Source: Zhengella sp020637775
GTDB taxonomy: Bacteria; Pseudomonadota; Alphaproteobacteria; Rhizobiales; Rhizobiaceae
Length of the DNA: 64,000 bases
NCBI RefSeq assembly: GCF_041397485.1
Contig: NZ_JAWKWO010000003.1
Coordinates: 248,001 to 312,000, forward strand
Reading direction: 5' to 3'
Below the pieces are notes generated by a model. The model ran no database searches, was not told where the DNA came from, and saw nothing but the letters and a program-made list of their open reading frames with translations. The first letter of the stretch is position 1, and each line of letters opens with the position of its first letter. Of this stretch, positions 8,481 through 17,855 are shown one piece after another. The position numbers were made by a program, and so were the translations under genes.

Positions 8481-9563
8481 ATGTTTTTCCAGCTCGTCGA
8501 TTTCAGCGACCAGATCTCGGTCTTCAACGTCTTTCGATACATAACGTTCCGCACAGGCGGTGCGCTTGTGACGTCGGCGCTTCTGGTCTTCCTGTTCGGC
8601 CCGAGGATCATCAATTCCTTGCGGGTCAGGCAAGGCAAGGGGCAGCCGATCCGGGCAGACGGACCGCAGACCCACTTTAAGAAGGCGGGCACGCCCACCA
8701 TGGGCGGGCTGATGATCCTATTCGGAATCATCGCCTCCACAATGTTGTGGGCCAATCTGACATCGGCCTATGTCTGGGTGGTCCTGCTCGTCATGCTGGC
8801 ATTCGGCATCATCGGCTTTTACGACGACTACCTGAAAGTCACCAAGCAGTCCCATCTCGGTTTCTCGGGCAAGGCGCGCCTGAGCGCCGAATTCCTCATC
8901 GCGGGCATTGCCTGCTGGGTCATCATGCAGGCCGGCCAGCAGCCGTTTTCCTCCTCGCTTGCCTTTCCGATCTTCAAGGACTGGCTTGTGAACCTGGGCA
9001 TCTTCTTCATTCCCTTTGGCGCTCTCATCATTGTCGGTTCCGGCAATGCAGTGAACCTGACAGACGGTCTGGACGGGCTTGCCATCATGCCGGTGATGAT
9101 CGCCGCGGCATCGTTCGGCGTCATCGCCTATGTCTCGGGCAACGCGATTTTCGCCGACTACCTGCAAATCCATTTCGTTCCGGGAACCGGTGAACTGGCG
9201 GTCGTTCTCGGCGCGGTGATCGGCGCAGGCCTCGGGTTTCTCTGGTTCAATGCGCCGCCTGCCGCCATCTTCATGGGCGATACAGGCTCGCTATCGCTCG
9301 GCGGCCTGATCGGCACCGTGGCGGTGGCCACAAAGCACGAGATCGTCCTTGGCATCATCGGCGGCCTTTTTGTCGTCGAAGCGCTCTCGGTGATCATTCA
9401 GGTCGCCTGGTTCAAGTTGACCGGCAAGCGGGTCTTCCTGATGGCGCCGATCCATCATCATTTCGAGAAGATGGGCTGGACGGAAAGCCAAGTCGTGGTG
9501 CGTTTCTGGATCATCGCCTTCATCCTGGCCATGATCGGCCTCTCGACATTGAAGCTGAGGTGA
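8481..9563 (+). CDS. mraY: Phospho-N-acetylmuramoyl-pentapeptide-transferase MraY
   Basis: MraY moves phospho-MurNAc-pentapeptide onto undecaprenyl phosphate, making lipid I at the inner membrane. The 360-residue protein has about ten transmembrane helices. Key family motifs are present: GTPTMGG, the catalytic aspartates in GFYDDYLK, GNAVNLTDGLDGLA, and the MAPIHHHFEKMGW loop close to the C-terminus. It starts 3 bases after murF and ends 4 bases before murD, so it is within the operon. Length is typical. Confidence 0.97.
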   Translation: MFFQLVDFSDQISVFNVFRYITFRTGGALVTSALLVFLFGPRIINSLRVRQGKGQPIRADGPQTHFKKAGTPTMGGLMILFGIIASTMLWANLTSAYVWVVLLVMLAFGIIGFYDDYLKVTKQSHLGFSGKARLSAEFLIAGIACWVIMQAGQQPFSSSLAFPIFKDWLVNLGIFFIPFGALIIVGSGNAVNLTDGLDGLAIMPVMIAAASFGVIAYVSGNAIFADYLQIHFVPGTGELAVVLGAVIGAGLGFLWFNAPPAAIFMGDTGSLSLGGLIGTVAVATKHEIVLGIIGGLFVVEALSVIIQVAWFKLTGKRVFLMAPIHHHFEKMGWTESQVVVRFWIIAFILAMIGLSTLKLR

Positions 9564-9567
9564 CCGG

Positions 9568-10968
9568 ATGATCGCCGCCACCGCATTCTCCGGCAGACAT
9601 GTGGCGCTCTTCGGTCTTGGCGGTTCTGGCCTTGCGACCGCGCATGCATTGCTGGCGGGCGGGGCCAGGGTCACCGCATGGGATGACAACCCCGACAGCG
9701 TTGCCAAGGCCGCCGAAGACGGCGTGACGACAGGCGATCTTCGCTTGCCGGATTGGTCGCGATTCGATGCGCTTGTCCTGTCTCCCGGCGTGCCGCTTAC
9801 CCATCCGCGCCCGCACTGGAGCGTCGATCTGGCAAAGGGGGCCGGCGTTCCCATCATCGGCGACGTGGAGCTTTTCGTCCGCGAACGCGCCAGGCGCGCG
9901 CCGAGCGCTCCCTTCATTGCCATCACCGGCACGAATGGCAAGTCCACCACCACTGCGCTTGTCGCACATCTGATTGCCGCCGCCGGGCGGGACGCGCAAA
10001 TGGGTGGCAATATCGGCCAGGCAGTCATGACCCTCGCAGAGCCGGAACCGCAGCGTCACTATGTCATCGAATGTTCTTCCTACCAGATCGATCTGGCGCC
10101 TTCGATCAATCCGTCCGCGGGTATCCTGCTGAACCTGACGCCTGATCATCTCGATCGTCACGGGTCGATGGAGCACTATGCGAGCATCAAGGAAAGGCTC
10201 GTTGCGGGCAGCGATACAGCCATCATCGGTGTCGACGACGACTGGTGCAGCGCGATAGCCAACCGGCTTGAGGCGGATGGGCGTTCCATTGTTCCGATTT
10301 CCGTTACCAAGCATTTGGGCCATGGCCTTTTCGCAGACGGCAGCGAACTCGTTCTTGCACAAAACGGCACGAGAAGAACGATCGCGACGCTGGAGGGCAT
10401 CGGGTCCCTGCGTGGACGGCACAATGCGCAGAATGCGCTTGCCGCGGTTGCGGCCTGCCTGGTTTGCGGCCTTTCGGAGGAAGAGATCGTTGCCGGTCTG
10501 ACAAGCTTTCCCGGCCTCGCCCACCGGATGGAGCAGGTGGGCCGAAGGGAAGGGGTCCTCTTCATCAACGACTCCAAGGCGACCAACGCGGAGGCGGCGG
10601 CACCTGCCCTATCGTCTTTCGAGCGGATTCACTGGATTGCCGGCGGCCTGCCGAAAAGCGGCGGCATCGAATCGCTCAGGCCGCTGTTTTCGCGGATCGC
10701 CAAGGCATACCTGATCGGCGAAGCCGCGGCCTCGTTCGCGGTCACCCTCGGCGATTCCGTGCCATACGAGATTTCCGGTGACCTCGATACGGCTGTCGCG
10801 CATGCAGCAATTGATGCGGCCCGCCAGGGCGGAGGCATTGTGCTGCTGTCGCCCGCATGCGCCAGTTTCGATCAGTTCCGCAATTTCGAAGTCCGCGGGG
10901 AGGCCTTTCGCGAGGCCGTCCTTGGCTTGGGCAACGTAGCCCGGATTGGAGGGGAAACCCATGGTTAG
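9568..10968 (+). CDS. murD: UDP-N-acetylmuramoyl-L-alanine--D-glutamate ligase MurD
   Basis: MurD adds D-glutamate to UDP-MurNAc-L-Ala. The 466-residue protein carries an N-terminal nucleotide-sugar domain (ALFGLGGSGLATAHAL), the Mur ligase P-loop TGTNGKSTTT at about 126-135, the SSYQIDL block, LNLTPDHLDRHG and NDSKATN. C-terminal SPACASFDQF is also typical of MurD. It overlaps the ftsW start by 8 bases. Length agrees with alphaproteobacterial MurD proteins. Confidence 0.97.
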   Translation: MIAATAFSGRHVALFGLGGSGLATAHALLAGGARVTAWDDNPDSVAKAAEDGVTTGDLRLPDWSRFDALVLSPGVPLTHPRPHWSVDLAKGAGVPIIGDVELFVRERARRAPSAPFIAITGTNGKSTTTALVAHLIAAAGRDAQMGGNIGQAVMTLAEPEPQRHYVIECSSYQIDLAPSINPSAGILLNLTPDHLDRHGSMEHYASIKERLVAGSDTAIIGVDDDWCSAIANRLEADGRSIVPISVTKHLGHGLFADGSELVLAQNGTRRTIATLEGIGSLRGRHNAQNALAAVAACLVCGLSEEEIVAGLTSFPGLAHRMEQVGRREGVLFINDSKATNAEAAAPALSSFERIHWIAGGLPKSGGIESLRPLFSRIAKAYLIGEAAASFAVTLGDSVPYEISGDLDTAVAHAAIDAARQGGGIVLLSPACASFDQFRNFEVRGEAFREAVLGLGNVARIGGETHG

Positions 10969-12117
10969 CCGCGCTGAACGGGGACAGGTTTCGGACTGGT
11001 GGTGGACGGTTGACCGATGGCTGCTATCGGCCTTCATTGTCCTGATGGTATTGGGCATTGTCCTTTCATTCGCGGCGAGCCCGGCGGTGGCGGAACGGAT
11101 CGGCCTCGACAGCTTTCACTTCGTGACGCGCCAGGTCGTGTTCATGATCCCTGCGCTTCTTGCCATGATCGGAATATCGTTCCTGAGCCCGCGCAATATC
11201 CGGCGCGTCGCGCTGATCATGCTGGTCGGCTCGCTCGTGCTGATGGTCGCGGCGCTGTTCGTGGGTATCGAAGTGAAGGGCTCCAGGCGGTGGATTTACC
11301 TGTTCGGCGTTTCGATCCAGCCTTCGGAATATCTTAAACCTGCATTTGTAATCATTTGCGCCTGGATGTTCGCCGAACACGCGAGAAATCCCGAAATTCC
11401 GGGAAACCTGTTTGCCATCATCCTTCTGGGGCTGGTCGTTGCGCTGCTTGTGGCACAACCTGACCTCGGCCAGACACTACTGGTGACGGCCACCTGGGGC
11501 ATCATGTTCTTCCTGGCCGGCCTGTCGTGGTTCTGGATTTTCGTTCTCGGCGGGATAGGCGCCGTGGGAGCTGTCGGCGCATACCTGACCTTTCCGCATG
11601 TCGCAGGCCGCATTGACAGGTTCATCACGGGCGAAGGCGATACCTATCAGGTCGACCGGGCCCTGGAAGCAATTGTCCGGGGCAGTTGGCTCGGTCAGGG
11701 GCCGGGCGAGGGCACGATCAAGCGGGTCTTGCCCGACAGCCATACCGATTTCGTTTTTGCGGTTGCTGCAGAAGAATTCGGATCGTTCTCTGCCTCGTCA
11801 TCCTCGCCCTGTTCGCCTTCGTGGTCATGCGGGCCATGGCGATGGCGCTCAATGAACGGGACAGTTTCACGCGTCTCGCCGTTACCGGGCTCGTCACGCT
11901 TTTCGGGTTTCAGTCCATCATCAACATGGGTGTGAACCTTCAATTGCTGCCGGCCAAGGGCATGACCCTGCCCTTCATTTCCTACGGCGGCTCCTCGCTT
12001 GTCGCCATGGCGATCTCCATGGGAATGGTTCTTGCCCTGACGCGGGTCCGTCCTGAAAAGCGCACCCAGATCGGATGGCCGGTGCGCCCGGCGCACCAGA
12101 CACGGCCGGCGGAGTGA
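10961..12117 (+). pseudogene. ftsW: Septal peptidoglycan polymerase FtsW, interrupted by a one-base frameshift near 11781
   Basis: FtsW is the SEDS-family glycosyltransferase that polymerises lipid II at the septum with FtsI. The first part (10961 to about 11781) encodes the multi-pass membrane domain with EVKGSRRWI, QPSEYLKPAF, AQPDLGQT and SHTDFVFAVAAEEFG. After EEFG the frame is lost and continues in the +1-shifted frame as IVLCLVILALFAF, then INMGVNLQLLPAKGMTLPFISYGGSS to the stop at 12117. One missing base between 11781 and 11782 would restore a normal protein of about 385 residues. The start has GGAGGGG upstream and overlaps murD. FtsW is essential in most rods, so a sequencing or assembly error is the simplest explanation; a true lesion is less likely. 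Confidence 0.93.
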
Positions 12118-13218
12118 ATGATGGACCAAGGCGTTATGGTGCTGGCTGCCGGCGGGACCGGCGGACACCTTTTCCCGGCAGAGGCGCTTGCCCATGAGTT
12201 GAAACAGCGGGGCTGGTCTGTGCATCTGGCGACAGACGAGCGCGCCAACCGCTATGCCGGGGATTTTCCGGCGGACGAAATCCATGTCATTCCCTCCGCC
12301 ACGCTGGGCTCGAAGAACCCGATCGCGCTGGCGAAGACCTTCTGGACCCTGTGGCGCGGCGTCCGGGTTGCACAGAAAATATTTGCCAGAATCAAGCCGC
12401 GCGCCGTGATCGGGTTTGGCGGCTATCCCACGCTGCCACCGCTCTATGCCGCCACGCGCCTTGGCCTGCCGACCATGATCCACGAGCAAAATGCGGTCAT
12501 GGGCCGCGCCAACAAGGCGTTGGCCAGACGGGTAAATGCCATTGCCGGCGGTTTCCTCAACCCGCAGTCCGACAGTGGCGGTCCCGTGATCCACGTCACC
12601 GGCAATCCGGTTCGTCCGGATGTCCTGAAAGCCATGGAAGCGGCCTATGTGCCGCCTGTAGGCGGACCACTCAACGTGCTGGTCTTCGGCGGCAGCCAAG
12701 GCGCTAAGTTCTTCGCCGACACGGTTCCTGAAGCTGTCGCATTGCTGCCGGAGGACCTGCGCCGGAGGCTGGTCGTCACGCAGCAGGCACGACCGGAGGA
12801 CGAGGTCCGTGTACGGGATGCCTACCAGCGTCTCGGTGTGCCGGCAGAGGTTTCGCCGTTTTTCGACGACATGGCGGGCCGGATCGGGCGAGCGCATCTG
12901 GTCATCTGCCGGTCCGGTGCATCCACGGTGTCTGAAATCGCGGTTGTCGGCCGGCCGGCACTGCTTGTCCCGTATCCGCACGCGCTTGACCATGACCAGG
13001 CAGCCAACGCGCAGGCGCTGGTCGACCAGGGCGGTGCGGTGGTTTGCAAGCAGAAAGACCTGTCACCTGCCAGCATGGCCGACAGCCTCGTGTCGCTGTT
13101 GTCCGACCCGGATAGCCTTTCTGCCATGGCCGATGCGGCAAAACGAACCGGCAAACCGCAGGCCGCACAGTTGCTTGCCGATCTTGCAGAGGCTATTGCC
13201 TCGGGAAACAGGACTTGA
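12118..13218 (+). CDS. murG: UDP-GlcNAc:undecaprenyl-PP-MurNAc-pentapeptide GlcNAc transferase MurG
   Basis: MurG is a peripheral GT-B glycosyltransferase that converts lipid I to lipid II on the inner face of the membrane. The 366-residue protein has the N-terminal loop AGGTGGHLFPA, the HEQNAVMGRANK block, the second Rossmann loop VFGGSQGA and the UDP-GlcNAc site with CRSGASTVSE (about 261-270). The start follows the ftsW stop directly (TGAATG), so it depends on translation of the ftsW 3' frame. Length and motifs are normal. Confidence 0.96.
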   Translation: MMDQGVMVLAAGGTGGHLFPAEALAHELKQRGWSVHLATDERANRYAGDFPADEIHVIPSATLGSKNPIALAKTFWTLWRGVRVAQKIFARIKPRAVIGFGGYPTLPPLYAATRLGLPTMIHEQNAVMGRANKALARRVNAIAGGFLNPQSDSGGPVIHVTGNPVRPDVLKAMEAAYVPPVGGPLNVLVFGGSQGAKFFADTVPEAVALLPEDLRRRLVVTQQARPEDEVRVRDAYQRLGVPAEVSPFFDDMAGRIGRAHLVICRSGASTVSEIAVVGRPALLVPYPHALDHDQAANAQALVDQGGAVVCKQKDLSPASMADSLVSLLSDPDSLSAMADAAKRTGKPQAAQLLADLAEAIASGNRT

Positions 13219-13243
13219 TCCGGACTTGTAAGGGAGTGCGCGC

Positions 13244-14650
13244 ATGAAGATGCCGCAGAATATCGGCCCGGTGCACTTCATTGGCATTGGCGGGATCGGC
13301 ATGAGCGGCATAGCCGAGGTGCTGCACAATCTCGGCTACACTGTTCAGGGTTCCGACCAGGCCGACAATGCCAATGTACAACGCCTTCGTGAAAAGGGTA
13401 TCGCCGTCCATATCGGTCACAGGGCGGAAAACCTGGGCGAAGCGGAAGTGGTGGTCGTGTCGACGGCAATCCGCAAGACCAACCCGGAATTGCAGGCCGC
13501 GCGGGCGCGCTTTCTTCCCATTGTGCGCCGTGCGGAAATGCTTGCCGAATTGATGCGGTTCCGGCAGGCCGTGGCCGTGGGCGGCACGCATGGCAAGACG
13601 ACAACCACCTCGATGATCGCCACGTTGCTCGATGCCGGAAACCTTGATCCGACGGTGATCAATGGCGGCATCATCAATGCCTATGGCACCAATGCGCGCA
13701 TGGGCGAGGGTGAGTGGATGGTGGTGGAGGCCGACGAAAGCGACGGCACATTCCTGAAACTGCCGGCCGACGTTGCCGTGGTCACCAACATCGACCCGGA
13801 GCATCTCGACCATTACGGCTCGTTCGAGAAAGTGCGCGAGGCCTTCAAGCAGTTCGTGGAGAACGTCCCGTTCTATGGCTTCGGCGTGATGTGCATCGAT
13901 CATCCGGAAGTTCAGGCGCTGGTCGGGCGGATCGAGGACCGCCGGATTCTGACCTACGGCCAGAACCCGCAAGCCGATATACGGTTTTCCAATCACAGGA
14001 TGGATGGGGCCGTTTCCGTTTTCGACGTGGTGATCCGCGAGCGTCAATCCGGTAGCGAGACGCGTCTCGACGGATTGCGGCTGCCCATGCCCGGCAGGCA
14101 CAATGTCTCCAATGCCGTCGCAGCCATTGCGGTGGCCCACGAGCTCGGTATTTCACCGGAAGATATCAGGAACGGCTTGCTGTCATTCGGCGGCGTGAAG
14201 CGGCGCTTCACCCATACCGGGACCTGGGAAGGGGTGGAGGTCTTCGACGACTATGGCCATCATCCGGTCGAGATCCGGGCCGTGCTTGGGGCTGCGCGCG
14301 ACGCCTGCCAGGGACGCGTGATCGCCATTGCACAGCCGCACCGATATACCCGGTTGCGCGATCTTTTCGACGATTTCGCAGCCTGTTTCAACGATGCCGA
14401 TCTGGTCGGCATTGTTCCGGTCTACCCGGCGGGAGAAGATCCCATCGAAGGGGTGAGTTCCGAAACGCTTGTCGAGAAAATCCGGGCTGGCGGCCATCGC
14501 GATGCCCGGATTCTTGCCGGACCGGACGAGATTGCGCCGTTTGTCCGGGAGAATGCGAAGGCTGGCGACTATGTCGTCCTGCTCGGCGCGGGCAACATCT
14601 CCGCCTGGGCCTATGCCTTGCCGAAGGAACTCAACGGCGAGTCGGCCTGA
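13244..14650 (+). CDS. murC: UDP-N-acetylmuramate--L-alanine ligase MurC
   Basis: MurC adds the first amino acid (L-Ala) to UDP-MurNAc. The 468-residue protein begins with the Rossmann-like HFIGIGGIGMSGIAEVL, followed by the P-loop GGTHGKTTTTS (about 107-117), EADESDGTFL, NIDPEHLDHYG and the C-terminal DDYGHHPVEI block, all diagnostic. AGGGAG lies a few bases before the ATG. Its stop overlaps the murB start by one base (TGATG). Confidence 0.97.
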   Translation: MKMPQNIGPVHFIGIGGIGMSGIAEVLHNLGYTVQGSDQADNANVQRLREKGIAVHIGHRAENLGEAEVVVVSTAIRKTNPELQAARARFLPIVRRAEMLAELMRFRQAVAVGGTHGKTTTTSMIATLLDAGNLDPTVINGGIINAYGTNARMGEGEWMVVEADESDGTFLKLPADVAVVTNIDPEHLDHYGSFEKVREAFKQFVENVPFYGFGVMCIDHPEVQALVGRIEDRRILTYGQNPQADIRFSNHRMDGAVSVFDVVIRERQSGSETRLDGLRLPMPGRHNVSNAVAAIAVAHELGISPEDIRNGLLSFGGVKRRFTHTGTWEGVEVFDDYGHHPVEIRAVLGAARDACQGRVIAIAQPHRYTRLRDLFDDFAACFNDADLVGIVPVYPAGEDPIEGVSSETLVEKIRAGGHRDARILAGPDEIAPFVRENAKAGDYVVLLGAGNISAWAYALPKELNGESA

Positions 14651-15621
14651 TGGAGGTTCTGGATGGTGAAGCCCTGCTGGCCAAGCTGGGCAGCCGCCTT
14701 GAGGGGCTGCGCGGGTCATTGACACCCAATGCAGCGATGAATGCGATCACCTGGTTTCGCGCGGGCGGCATGGCGGAGGTGCTTTTCCAGCCCGCTGACG
14801 AGGAGGATCTTGCCGCTTTCATGCGTGCGATCCCGGAAGACATTCCGGTGACAGCCGTTGGCGTGGGTTCGAACCTGCTCGTTCGCGACGGCGGCATTCC
14901 CGGTTTCGTGATCAGGCCGGCGGTGAAGGGCTTTGGCCAGATCGAGCGGGCCGGCGATCTAGAACTGCGCGCCGGGGTCCGGGTTCCGGACAAGATGCTT
15001 GCGGCGGCTGCGCGCGATGCGGAAATCGCCGGTTTCCATTTTTATCACGGCATTCCCGGTGCAATCGGCGGGGCCCTGCGCATGAATGCCGGTGCCAACG
15101 GGGTGGAAACCAAGGATCGCGTGGTCGAGGTGCGTGCCATCGACCGCAAGGGCGATCTTCATGTCCTGACCAATGCCGACATGGGGTATTCCTATCGTCA
15201 TTCGCAGGCTTCCGTAGATCTGTTCTTCACGTCAGCCCTGTTCCGGGGCGAGCAGGGCGAAAAGGCCGAAATCCAGGCGGCCATGGACGCCGTGCAGCAC
15301 CACCGTGAAACCGTGCAACCTGTCAGGGAGAAGACAGGCGGGTCGACTTTCCGAAACCCGGAAGGGTCGTCGGCCTGGAAGGAAATCGACCGGGCGGGCG
15401 GGCGCGGACTGATGATCGGCGGGGCGCGGATGTCGCCACTTCACTGCAACTTCATGATCAATACGGGCACGGCAACCGGTCATGACCTTGAATTGCTCGG
15501 CGAGACGGTGCGTGCGAAGGTCCTGTCGGCCTCCGGCGTTGCTTTGCACTGGGAAATCAAAAGGCTGGGGTCTTTCGTTCCGGGGCAGGAGATCGCACCT
15601 TTTCTCGATGGAAAGCGGTGA
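14650..15621 (+). CDS. murB: UDP-N-acetylenolpyruvoylglucosamine reductase MurB
   Basis: MurB is the FAD- and NADPH-dependent enzyme that reduces UDP-GlcNAc-enolpyruvate to UDP-MurNAc, the substrate for MurC. The 323-residue protein has the FAD-binding VGVGSNLLVRDGGIPG block, FYHGIPGAIGGALRMNAG, YSYRHS, and GSTFRNPEG with the serine that protonates the intermediate. It is the shorter type that lacks the extra loop of E. coli MurB. It overlaps murC by one base and is followed 3 bases later by the acyltransferase gene. Confidence 0.96.
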   Translation: MEVLDGEALLAKLGSRLEGLRGSLTPNAAMNAITWFRAGGMAEVLFQPADEEDLAAFMRAIPEDIPVTAVGVGSNLLVRDGGIPGFVIRPAVKGFGQIERAGDLELRAGVRVPDKMLAAAARDAEIAGFHFYHGIPGAIGGALRMNAGANGVETKDRVVEVRAIDRKGDLHVLTNADMGYSYRHSQASVDLFFTSALFRGEQGEKAEIQAAMDAVQHHRETVQPVREKTGGSTFRNPEGSSAWKEIDRAGGRGLMIGGARMSPLHCNFMINTGTATGHDLELLGETVRAKVLSASGVALHWEIKRLGSFVPGQEIAPFLDGKR

Positions 15622-15624
15622 GGC

Positions 15625-17583
15625 GTGATGCGTCAAGGCCGCCAACCTGACGCCGTGGCATTTACCGGCTACATGCCCTTTGTCGACGGGCTTCGTGCCC
15701 TTGCAGTAATAGCAGTCGTCCTGAACCATGCTCATTTCCCGGGCTTCTCCGGCGGTTTTTCCGGTGTCGACATCTTTTTCGTCATTTCCGGTTTTCTGAT
15801 CGTCGGCCAGATACGCAGCGAAACAGCGCTCGGCGACTTCTCAATCCTGCGCTTCTATGCACGCCGGACATTGCGCATCCTGCCCGTTTTCTTTCTGGTC
15901 CTGGCATTCACATACCTGACAGCGCCATTCGTCCTTTTCATACCGGATGCCTATGAAAGCTTTGCCAAGTCCGCGATTGCCGCGCCTTTGATGATTTCGA
16001 ATATCCTGTTCTTCCTGGAGCAGGGCTATTTTGACACTTCTGCGCAATTGAAACCGCTCCTGCATACCTGGACCCTTTCCGTCGAGGAGCAGTTCTACCT
16101 CGTCGTGCCTGTCCTCCTGATTGTCCTCGCGGGGCTTAACAGAGGCGGCAGAAGCCGGGTGGAAGTCATCGCAGCACTTGCCATTTTCGCTTTGTCATTT
16201 GCTGCGTGCGTCGTCTGGACGGGCGGCGGCGATCGCAATCCGGCTTTCTACCTGACGCCCTTTCGAGCCTGGGAATTCGTGGCGGGCGGCCTGATCGTTC
16301 CGAAGGTGGTGGCCAGCCTTGCCGGGATGCCCCGCATGATGCTGGAAATCATCGGGCTGGCTGGCGCCGGGCTTCTGGTTCTTGCCATTGCCGGCGTTTC
16401 GCAAAGCGATCCGTGGCCGGGTTGGCTGGCGCTGTTGCCCGTCGGGGGGACATGCCTTGTCATCGCCGCTTCGCTGGCCAGGCCTCAAATCCTGGTTGCC
16501 CGCTTGCTTTCCTTCCGGCTCCCGGTGGCCATCGGGTTGGTGTCATACGGCTGGTATCTTTGGCACTGGCCGCTTCTGTCTTTCGGGCGCATGTGGCGAA
16601 ATGAAGCCAGTCTCGTTGCCGACCTGTTTCTTGGCGTCGGGCTCGGACTCATGCTTGCGATTGCAAGCTACTTCCTGGTCGAAAAACCGGTCCGCGGCTG
16701 GCGCAAACGCGGGCATGTCAAAGCAGCAGCCGGGCGCATATTCGCTGCCGGCTTCGCATCCGTGTTCATCGTGGCGGCCTTTGGTGGTGCGGTCACATAT
16801 GCTGGATATCTGGCCAACGAACGGCACATACACCAGGCCTATGGCACAGAGGGACGGGGTACGCTCGATACCGGTTGCAGGCTTCGGACTGTTCGGCACG
16901 TTCCCGAGCATTGCGTGAACCGGGATTATGTTCTCATTCTCGGGGATTCCCACGCGGATGCGCTTTTTCCGGCGCTGGCGAAACTTGCCGGCGAACACGC
17001 TCTGAACACGGTTTCGCTTGCACGCGGCGGATGCCGGCTCGAGTGGTTCACGCCTGAAGCCCGACGGAAAAACGAGGACCACCGCTGTTTGAACCTTGTA
17101 GCGGCTCTGGACGAGTTGATGAGCGGTGCGAAACGGCCGCGTTCGGTGGTGATGACGTCGGCCTTTTTTCCCGGCACATTGCCCGACAGAAACGCAATGA
17201 CGTCGCTCGTTCGCCAATTCACCGATATCGGTATTCGCGTTCTTCTGATCGGACCCGTGCCCCGGTTCGGCAAGCCGGCGCTCATCTGCATCCACGAGGC
17301 GTCCCGGTTGGGGCGCAAGCCCGACGCCTGCAATGTCTCACGGGAAGAAACCGACAGTCTGTTTTCCGGAACGATGCCGTTCCTGAACACGATCGCTGCC
17401 GCGAACGCGGGCGTTCAGGCGATCGATGCCTTGCCTGCATTCTGCGATTCGCGGACATGCCGGCCGGCATCGGATGGTGTTCTGCATTTTCGCGACCGGG
17501 ATCACCTTTATCCCTCCGGCGTCTACCGTCTTGTCGATTTCCGTCCCGATGCCTTCGCATGGCTTTTCCGCGACCAGACCTGA
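15625..17583 (+). CDS. Acyltransferase-3 / SGNH fusion membrane protein (possible cell-envelope O-acetyltransferase)
   Basis: A 652-residue protein with two parts. Residues 15-355 are a multi-pass acyltransferase-3 domain with the conserved histidine near NHAHFPGFSGGFSGVDIFF, RRTLRILP and WTLSVEEQFY. Residues about 430-652 form an extracytoplasmic SGNH esterase-like domain with GDSHA (440-444) and the catalytic D624/H627 pair in DRDHLYPSG. This fusion type (OafA/OatA-like) transfers acetyl groups onto exported glycans such as O-antigen or peptidoglycan. It starts at GTG 15625 or ATG 15628, 3 bases after murB. It is not a core dcw gene, so a peptidoglycan target is an inference from location only. 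Confidence 0.88.
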   Translation: MMRQGRQPDAVAFTGYMPFVDGLRALAVIAVVLNHAHFPGFSGGFSGVDIFFVISGFLIVGQIRSETALGDFSILRFYARRTLRILPVFFLVLAFTYLTAPFVLFIPDAYESFAKSAIAAPLMISNILFFLEQGYFDTSAQLKPLLHTWTLSVEEQFYLVVPVLLIVLAGLNRGGRSRVEVIAALAIFALSFAACVVWTGGGDRNPAFYLTPFRAWEFVAGGLIVPKVVASLAGMPRMMLEIIGLAGAGLLVLAIAGVSQSDPWPGWLALLPVGGTCLVIAASLARPQILVARLLSFRLPVAIGLVSYGWYLWHWPLLSFGRMWRNEASLVADLFLGVGLGLMLAIASYFLVEKPVRGWRKRGHVKAAAGRIFAAGFASVFIVAAFGGAVTYAGYLANERHIHQAYGTEGRGTLDTGCRLRTVRHVPEHCVNRDYVLILGDSHADALFPALAKLAGEHALNTVSLARGGCRLEWFTPEARRKNEDHRCLNLVAALDELMSGAKRPRSVVMTSAFFPGTLPDRNAMTSLVRQFTDIGIRVLLIGPVPRFGKPALICIHEASRLGRKPDACNVSREETDSLFSGTMPFLNTIAAANAGVQAIDALPAFCDSRTCRPASDGVLHFRDRDHLYPSGVYRLVDFRPDAFAWLFRDQT

Positions 17584-17673
17584 AACCGGTATGAACGTTT
17601 CGTGACGTTTCCGGTCGGCTTGTCCAACAAGGTAAACGGACTGTTAACGCTCTGGGCCGCATTGTCCGGCAAG

Positions 17674-17704
17674 GCATGGGCACTCATGCGATTCGGGTTT
17701 TTTT
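17674..17704 (+). terminator. Possible weak terminator after the acyltransferase gene
   Basis: A small hairpin (GCATG / CATGC, 17674-17689) is followed after 8 bases by seven T residues (17698-17704). The stem is short and the spacing poor, so this is a tentative call. A second element, a 7-bp repeat GGAATCA / TGATTCC at 17721-17740 extended by CCA/TGG, lies just downstream in the same 272-base gap before ddl. Confidence 0.3.
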
Positions 17705-17855
17705 CCTGCGGACTTGCCACGGAATCAACTCTCTGATTCCTTGGTGACAGGGGTTTCACCATTGAGTCGCGTTTGCGCGCGTGTTGCGCGACCGGACATT
17801 CGGTCCGGCCGTCGGCTTGTTGCGCATTGATCGTGGCGCGAAAGAGGGGATTGTG

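Noticed and set aside
11686..12117. A separate 143-residue gene between ftsW and murG
   Set aside because: Its last 110 residues are the missing C-terminal part of FtsW in a shifted frame; the N-terminal part is noise, so this is one broken gene rather than two.
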